Part shown: one piece after another, positions 59,466-64,000 of the stretch
How the letters are laid out: every line of letters begins with the position of its first letter
Position numbering within the stretch: position 1 is the stretch's first letter
NCBI RefSeq assembly: GCF_016907275.1
Contig: NZ_JAFBBP010000001.1
Coordinates: forward strand, 3,834,001-3,898,000
DNA: 64,000 nucleotides
Direction: 5' to 3'
Origin: Micromonospora luteifusca
GTDB lineage: Bacteria > Actinomycetota > Actinomycetes > Mycobacteriales > Micromonosporaceae
The notes under the pieces: model-generated
Database searches by the model: none
Told to the model about the DNA's origin: nothing
The model's input: only the letters and a program-made list of their open reading frames with translations
Program-made: the position numbers and the translations under genes

Positions 59466-59921
59466 TCAGTAGCCCCCGCTGTCGCCGGTGTTGCCGATCG
59501 CGAGGAGGGCCAGCCAGCCGCAGCAGGCCAGCACGGTGAGCCCGGTGAAGACGTAGCCGAGGATCAGCCCCCAGGTCGCGAGCTGTTCGCCGTCCTCGCC
59601 GCTGGTGCGGATCTGCCGTTTGGCCACGTGGCCGAGGACGGCGCCGGCTGGCGGAAACACGAAGGCGAACACCAGCGACAGGATCGCCAGCACGTTGGTG
59701 CCCCGACCCGGCCCGGACGGCGATGGCCCGTACTGACCGTAGGGGCCCTGCGGGGGGTACGCCGGCTGCTGACTCCAGTGGGCCGGCTGCTGCGGCCCCT
59801 GCTGCCCGTATGGCGATGGTTCGCCCGCCGGTGGCCCGTACGGCGACTGGTCCCTGGGCGGCTCGTAGGGTGACGGTGGTTGCTCGTCCGATGGCGGTCC
59901 CGACGGCGGTGGGTAGCTCAC
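59466..59921 (-). CDS. DUF4190 membrane protein B
   Basis: A 151-aa protein: Pro/Gln/Tyr-rich N-terminus (1-72), two TM helices, with G-A-V-L-G-H-V-A-K-R-Q-I between them closely matching DUF4190 protein A. A Cys-Cys pair lies in the second TM. Probably arose by duplication of, or from a common ancestor with, the gene at 57883. Confidence 0.85.
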   Translation of the reverse strand: MSYPPPSGPPSDEQPPSPYEPPRDQSPYGPPAGEPSPYGQQGPQQPAHWSQQPAYPPQGPYGQYGPSPSGPGRGTNVLAILSLVFAFVFPPAGAVLGHVAKRQIRTSGEDGEQLATWGLILGYVFTGLTVLACCGWLALLAIGNTGDSGGY

Positions 59922-60044
59922 AGCTGTCCTCCTCCTGCCGGTGCCGGAAAAGTCCCTCTTGCCGGACGCTACCCGCAGCGGTGAACCTTTTCACAGCGGT
60001 TGTGTGGACTGGTCACCTTGGCCTCGTCGGCCCCGGAGACCGAT

Positions 60045-60062
60045 ACTGACCCAGCGTTCAGT
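60045..60062. promoter_or_regulatory. Putative operator upstream of acyl-CoA dehydrogenase
   Basis: ACTGA-N8-TCAGT inverted repeat, 37 nt before the ATG at 60099. The style is typical of TetR-type fatty-acid regulators, but no regulator gene is adjacent. Confidence 0.4.
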
Positions 60063-60098
60063 TACCCATGAGTAGTGCGCGGATCCCCGGAGGCTGAG

Positions 60099-61295
60099 AT
60101 GGCCCGACTCGCCCAGACGCCCGGCCTGACCGATGTGCAACGGTCGATCCTGGAGACCGTTCGGGAGTTCGCCGACAAGGAAATCATTCCGCACGCCCAG
60201 CGGCTGGAGCACGCCGACGAGTACCCCACCGACATCCTCGACGGCATGCGCGAGATGGGGCTGTTCGGCCTCACCATCGACGAGGAGCACGGCGGGCTCG
60301 GCGAGTCGCTGCTCACCTACGCGCTGGTGGTGGAGCAGCTGTCCCGAGGTTGGATGTCGATCTCCGGCATCGTCAACACGCACTTCATCGTGGCGTACCT
60401 GATCTCCCAGCACGGCTCCGCCGAGCAGAAGACCCGCCTGCTACCGAAGATGGCCACCGGCGAGGTGCGGGGCGCGTTCTCCATGTCCGAGCCCGAGACC
60501 GGCTCGGACGTCGCGGCGATCAAGTCCCGGGCCGTCCGCGACGGCGACCGCTACGTGCTCAACGGGCAGAAGATGTGGCTGACCAACGGGGCGTACTCCT
60601 CGGTGGTGGCCACCCTGGTCAAGACCGACACCGGTGCCGACTCGGTGTACGGCAACATGAGCACCTTCCTGCTGGAGAAGGAGCCGGGCTTCGGCGAGAC
60701 CGCCCCCGGCCTCACCATCCCCGGCAAGATCGAAAAAATGGGCTACAAGGGCGTCGAGACCACCGAGATGGTGCTCGACGGCGTCACCGTGCCCGACTCG
60801 GCGATCCTCGGTGGTGCCGACAAGCTGGGCCAGGGTTTCTACCAGATGATGGACGGCATCGAGGTGGGTCGGGTCAACGTGGCCGCCCGCGCCTGCGGCA
60901 TCTCCATCCGCGCCTTCGAGTTGGCGGTCAGCTACGCCCAGCAGCGCAAGACGTTCGGCCAGCCGCTCGCCAAGCATCAGGCGATCGCCTTCAAGCTCGC
61001 CGAGATGGGCACGAAGATCGAGGCCGCGCACGCCCTCATGGTCAACGCCGCACGCCTCAAGGACGCGGGCCAGCGCAACGACGTCGAGGCCGGAATGGCC
61101 AAGCTGCTCGCCTCGGAATACTGCGCCGAGGTCGTCCAGGAGGCGTTCCGCATCCACGGCGGCTACGGCTACTCCAAGGAGTACGAGATCGAGCGGCTGA
61201 TGCGGGAGGCCCCGTTCCTGCTCATCGGCGAGGGCACCTCGGAGATCCAGAAGACGATCATTTCCCGCGGCCTGCTCAAGGAATACAAGCTCTGA
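60099..61295 (+). CDS. Acyl-CoA dehydrogenase
   Basis: A 398-aa FAD enzyme of beta-oxidation type. M-S-E-P-E-T-G-S-D-V (FAD/substrate loop), W-L-T-N-G (flavin), R-K-T-F-G-Q-P-L and the C-terminal I-H-G-G-Y-G-Y-S-K-E-Y with G-E-G-T-S-E-I-Q; the Glu of G-E-G-T is the likely catalytic base. ATG 60099 follows GGAGG; an in-frame ATG at 60075 lacks a ribosome site. Monocistronic. Confidence 0.92.
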   Translation: MARLAQTPGLTDVQRSILETVREFADKEIIPHAQRLEHADEYPTDILDGMREMGLFGLTIDEEHGGLGESLLTYALVVEQLSRGWMSISGIVNTHFIVAYLISQHGSAEQKTRLLPKMATGEVRGAFSMSEPETGSDVAAIKSRAVRDGDRYVLNGQKMWLTNGAYSSVVATLVKTDTGADSVYGNMSTFLLEKEPGFGETAPGLTIPGKIEKMGYKGVETTEMVLDGVTVPDSAILGGADKLGQGFYQMMDGIEVGRVNVAARACGISIRAFELAVSYAQQRKTFGQPLAKHQAIAFKLAEMGTKIEAAHALMVNAARLKDAGQRNDVEAGMAKLLASEYCAEVVQEAFRIHGGYGYSKEYEIERLMREAPFLLIGEGTSEIQKTIISRGLLKEYKL

Positions 61296-61302
61296 CCCTG
61301 AC

Positions 61303-61384
61303 TCCCCGCGATCTTGCACTTACTGCCCCGGCATACCTGACACAAGGGGCGTAAAGACGACCGGAAGTGCAAGGTCGCGCGCGC
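61303..61384. repeat. Long palindromic intergenic element
   Basis: CGCGATCTTGCACTT (61307-61321) pairs with AAGTGCAAGGTCGCG (61365-61379) with one mismatch. A smaller internal GCCCC/GGGGC stem and C-rich/G-rich flanks continue the symmetry. Lies between convergent genes, so it may serve as a terminator. Its form suggests a dispersed Micromonospora-type repeat. Confidence 0.75.
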
Positions 61385-61391
61385 GGGGGCG

Positions 61392-61799
61392 TCAGCGGAG
61401 GCGGGTCAGGTTTGCTGCGGCGCGTTCGACGATCAGGCAATGGTCTTCCACGTAGTCCATGCCGGCCTCCTCGGCGATCCGCCGCGCCTCGGCCGAGACG
61501 ATGCCCAGTTGCAGCCAGACCGCCGGAGCCCCGATCGCTGCCGCGTCCCGGACCACCTGCACGGCGTCGGCCGCCGGCCGGAACACGTCCACCAGGTCGA
61601 CCGGGTGCGGGATGTCGGCCAACGACTTGTACGCCCGCTCCCCGAACAGTTCGTCGACGGTCGGGTTGACCGGGATGATGCGCCAGCCGTACTGCTGCAT
61701 CTGCAACGGCACGCCGTGCGCGGCCTTCATCGGGTCGCGGGACGCACCCACGACGGCGATCACGGCGGAGTCGGCGAGGATCTGCTGAGCGGTACGCAC
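61392..61799 (-). CDS. CoA-binding domain protein (YccU-like)
   Basis: A 135-aa Rossmann-type CoA-binding protein. I-A-V-V-G-A-S-R-D-P-M-K-A-A-H binds CoA phosphate, followed by I-I-P-V-N-P, V-D-V-F-R-P and W-L-Q-L-G-I. Role unknown, possibly a CoA/acyl-CoA sensor. GTG 61799 lies 6 nt after TACAGT (leaderless); the longer upstream frame is rejected. Confidence 0.87.
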   Translation of the reverse strand: MRTAQQILADSAVIAVVGASRDPMKAAHGVPLQMQQYGWRIIPVNPTVDELFGERAYKSLADIPHPVDLVDVFRPAADAVQVVRDAAAIGAPAVWLQLGIVSAEARRIAEEAGMDYVEDHCLIVERAAANLTRLR

Positions 61800-61846
61800 C
61801 AGCCGACTGTAGCTCCGACCTCGCGTCAGATGCTCTGTGTGGCTGA

Positions 61847-61880
61847 GGCCCGACTGGACGCTCACACGACCAGTCGGGCC
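61847..61880 (-). terminator. Terminator after the sigma/anti-sigma operon
   Basis: Perfect 11-bp stem GGCCCGACTGG / CCAGTCGGGCC with a 12-nt loop, 21 nt beyond the minus-strand stop at 61901. Confidence 0.75.
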
Positions 61881-61900
61881 CCGTTGTCGCGCGGGGATGG

Positions 61901-62845
61901 CTAGGGGTGAGCTGGTGCGGTGGCCTTCACGTCGCCCTTGGTGGTTTTGCCAGCGCCGCTCTTCGTGTAGCCGGCGGGCGGCGTGAGGTCGAAGTGGCTC
62001 AGGTTCTCGTCCGTGCGGGGCAGCCACTCGAAGGTGCTGACCTCTGCGTTGTCGGTCACCTGCCCGCTCTTGTCGGCGACAGCCTTGTAGGGCAGGAACG
62101 AGGCTGCGTCCACCCAGAGTTCCACGGTGTAGGTGGCCGTTGCCGCCTTCAACCGCAGGTGCACCGTGTCGTGTCCGCTCACCTGTTCGTGGCCCACGAT
62201 CTCCAGGTCTCCCTTGTCGAGCCAGGCCCTGATGCTCGCCGGGTCGTTCGGAACGATGACCACGCCTGTCGCGTCCTCCGGCGAACCGGTGTCTTCGAAG
62301 TACGTTCGCTCGAGGTGGTTGACCTGGATACCGCTCAGTTTTCCGTCGGCGAGGGTCGTCATCAGCGAGGAGTTCGGGCTGCCGTCGGCCTGATACATGT
62401 CGACCCGGTAACGCCCGGTCTGCTTGTCCGTCCAGGTGTCGTACGAGCCGCCCTTGTAGGCGTCGTGCACCTTCACGACGTACTTGTCCGCGTCGTCCAG
62501 TGCGGCCCGGGTCTGCGCGCTGACGTAGGCGACGTCGCGCATCTGCAACGGGCGAGACTTGTCGGTCGCGCTGGTGGAGGCCCCGAACGGTTGCCCGGTG
62601 CCGTAGTCAACCGTGCTCAGCGCGACACCACCGGCGCCGAGACCGGCCAGAGCGAAGGCGGTCGCGGTCGCGATCGCCGGACGGCGCAGAAACCAGCGCT
62701 TCGTGGCGGGGCGCCGGTACATGGACCCGTTGCGGAGCGCGTGCCGGATCCGCTCGGTCGCGTCCGTCGGAGCGCCGGTCAGGTCCTCGCGGAAGGCAAC
62801 CAGCAGCTCGATGCCTGCGTTGTCGGGTTCGGAATTGTTGTTCAT
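61901..62845 (-). CDS. CU044_5270-type membrane protein, probable sigma-factor partner
   Basis: A 314-aa protein. Cytoplasmic segment (1-55), one TM (about 56-75) and an outer domain of beta strands resembling LolA/LppX-like lipoprotein folds (V-H-L-R-L-K-A-A-T-A-T-Y-T-V-E-L-W-V-D). The ATG overlaps the sigma stop (4 nt). Such pairs are common in actinomycetes; an anti-sigma role is inferred. Confidence 0.8.
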   Translation of the reverse strand: MNNNSEPDNAGIELLVAFREDLTGAPTDATERIRHALRNGSMYRRPATKRWFLRRPAIATATAFALAGLGAGGVALSTVDYGTGQPFGASTSATDKSRPLQMRDVAYVSAQTRAALDDADKYVVKVHDAYKGGSYDTWTDKQTGRYRVDMYQADGSPNSSLMTTLADGKLSGIQVNHLERTYFEDTGSPEDATGVVIVPNDPASIRAWLDKGDLEIVGHEQVSGHDTVHLRLKAATATYTVELWVDAASFLPYKAVADKSGQVTDNAEVSTFEWLPRTDENLSHFDLTPPAGYTKSGAGKTTKGDVKATAPAHP

Positions 62846-63432
62846 GCGCTTCCTTCATTCGAAGGGGTGGACGGTGCGTAGTGGGCGGGCAACGCACCCC
62901 GTAGGCGTGCCTTGGCTCGATGGAGGCGGGACCGGACGGTTCCCGGTGCCAGGCCGAGCGCGGAGGCCAGCTCCGGATAGTCCAGGCCGGCCCAGACATG
63001 CAGCAGGAGCAGATTGCGCTGGTCGTGCGGCATCGCGGCGAGCACACCGGCCAGTGCCTGCGTGGCGGCCTTGGCATCGAGCCGTTCGTTGGCCCGATCA
63101 GCGAAGTTGTGCTGACCGGAACCACCGAGCGGGTCCGTACCTGACTTCTCCAATGCCCGCAGCCACCGCACCTCGGCACGGTGATGTTTCCGCAGCAGAT
63201 TGGTCAGGATGCCGAACAGCCATGGGCGTGCGTTGATCACCGATGTGTCGTACCGGTCACGTAGCGAGAACGCGACCAGGAAGGTCTCGGCGACCAGATC
63301 CTCGGCGAGTTGCCGTCCGACCCGGCGGGCGCTGAAGTCGTACAGCCAACCGCCGTACCGCTCGAACAGCTCCCCGAACAGTTCAGGGGCGCCGGTAATC
63401 AAGATCGCGTCGGAGCGCTCGGTCACAGTCAT
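62842..63432 (-). CDS. ECF RNA polymerase sigma factor
   Basis: A 196-aa sigma factor. Region 2 (L-A-E-D-L-V-A-E-T-F-L-V-A-F) and region 4 (L-L-L-L-H-V-W-A-G-L-D-Y-P-E-L-A-S-A-L-G, then G-T-V-R-S-R-L-H-R-A-K) are intact. First gene of a two-gene operon with the CU044_5270-like protein. ATG start. Confidence 0.9.
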   Translation of the reverse strand: MTVTERSDAILITGAPELFGELFERYGGWLYDFSARRVGRQLAEDLVAETFLVAFSLRDRYDTSVINARPWLFGILTNLLRKHHRAEVRWLRALEKSGTDPLGGSGQHNFADRANERLDAKAATQALAGVLAAMPHDQRNLLLLHVWAGLDYPELASALGLAPGTVRSRLHRAKARLRGALPAHYAPSTPSNEGSA

Positions 63433-63560
63433 GTCCCGAAGGTCCCCTGGTTTGACGGTGTCTTCATGCCTCGTTCTTGTCTGCCGCCGCCGCCCAGGTT
63501 CCCGTCAGGAGGTGAGACCGATCAACGCTCAGGCAGATCGGGCTCCCTTCCCGGTATGGG

Positions 63561-64000
63561 CTAGAGCAGGGTCAGCTGCTCGGCTGCCGATGGTGGCGGC
63601 GGCTCGGGCAGGTTGCGGTTGTCGCCCCGTTCGCCGCGGTGCAGCCCGTGCCGGCGTGCCGCGATCCGCACCCGGGCGGTCAACTCCCGCTGGTACGCCT
63701 GCGGGGCGTACGCACCGGCCCGGTAGAGCTCGCGATAGCGGGGCACGAGGTGCGGGTGCTCCCGGGCCAGCCAGTGCGCGTACCACTCCCGGGCGCCGGG
63801 GCGTAGATGCAGGGGCAGGGCGGTCACGCTGGTGGCACCGGCTGCGGCGATCGCCGACACGGTGGCGTCGATCGACTCGTCGCTGTCGCTGAGGCCAGGC
63901 AGGATCGGGGCCATCAGCACCCCGACGGAGAGGCCGGCGTCGGTGAGCGCCCGGACCGCGTCCAGCCGGCGGCGTGGATGCGGCGTGCCCGGCTCGACGG
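63561..64000 (-). CDS. Rv2578c-type radical SAM protein, C-terminal part (5' end outside window)
   Basis: The frame remains open to the right edge, with residues V-E-P-G-T-P-H-P-R-R-R-L-D-A-V-R preceding G-V-L-M-A-P-I-L-P-G-L-S-D. This is characteristic of the spore photolyase-like radical SAM family. The Cys3 cluster motif lies upstream, beyond the window. About 146 C-terminal residues are visible, ending in a Pro-rich tail. An internal GTG at 63920 is not a start. Confidence 0.88.
   Translation of the reverse strand, partial: VEPGTPHPRRRLDAVRALTDAGLSVGVLMAPILPGLSDSDESIDATVSAIAAAGATSVTALPLHLRPGAREWYAHWLAREHPHLVPRYRELYRAGAYAPQAYQRELTARVRIAARRHGLHRGERGDNRNLPEPPPPSAAEQLTLL

Overview
The window is very GC-rich, densely packed actinobacterial chromosome. 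Gene content and order suggest Micromonospora or a close relative in the Micromonosporaceae: a stretch colinear with Mycobacterium tuberculosis Rv1207-Rv1232c, a PopR/ClpP module, KorAB, SigE-type sigma/membrane-protein pairs, GTGA/ATGA stop-start overlaps and many leaderless start codons. No phage, IS element, integrase or CRISPR array was seen. One tRNA (Arg, anticodon CCT) is present.

Region 1 (1-13.2 kb). A membrane-anchored GH128-type glycosidase is followed by the most distinctive unit, a siderophore locus at 1338-10158. It holds a GNAT acyltransferase divergent from a siderophore-interacting reductase, an RhtX/AmpG-type permease and a DHA2 exporter with an internal in-frame deletion. 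A second unit follows: ATP-grasp ligase, two IucA/IucC synthetases and a type III PLP decarboxylase. Two IdeR/DmdR-like iron boxes (1936-1954, 4534-4552) sit upstream of the units, and nearly every gene overlaps the next by 4 nt. The enzyme set matches PvsA-PvsB-PvsD-PvsE of vibrioferrin synthesis, so a citrate-type NRPS-independent siderophore is inferred. A 950-aa secreted DNRLRE/Ig-like repeat protein with a strong terminator closes the region.

Region 2 (13.3-28.6 kb). This is a mosaic of regulator/target pairs: STAS antagonist with SpoIIE phosphatase; CGNR regulator with MFS pump; TetR with FAD monooxygenase; MarR with quinone oxidoreductase; MarR with azoreductase; PopR with ClpP. Several share an intergenic region holding a recognisable operator. 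Also here are tRNA-Arg, an MBL hydrolase, an acyltransferase-3 protein, a DoxX-like protein, a lipoprotein and a K+ channel.

Region 3 (28.6-33.8 kb). korAB (2-oxoacid:ferredoxin oxidoreductase) is preceded by two tiny coupled reading frames. A Pro-rich surface protein and an orphan nuoA follow.

Region 4 (33.8-52.8 kb). Conserved actinobacterial housekeeping block: folP2-like, DivIVA-domain protein, tag, DUF3117, pepA, methyltransferase, htrA, tatB, mrp, DUF1003 and MgtE_N/CBS. The gpgS and sigE-rseA genes found in the mycobacterial order are absent. Inserted genes include SRPBCC, sterol desaturase-like, DUF1501/DUF1800 and paaX-enoyl-CoA hydratase.

Region 5 (52.8-64 kb). DMT transporter, two sigma-factor/membrane-protein modules, two SDRs, a CitE-like lyase, two DUF4190 proteins, an acyl-CoA dehydrogenase, a CoA-binding protein, and the C-terminal part of an Rv2578c-type radical SAM protein running off the right edge. 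Two long imperfect palindromes (about 16573-16653 and 61303-61384) look like dispersed intergenic repeats.
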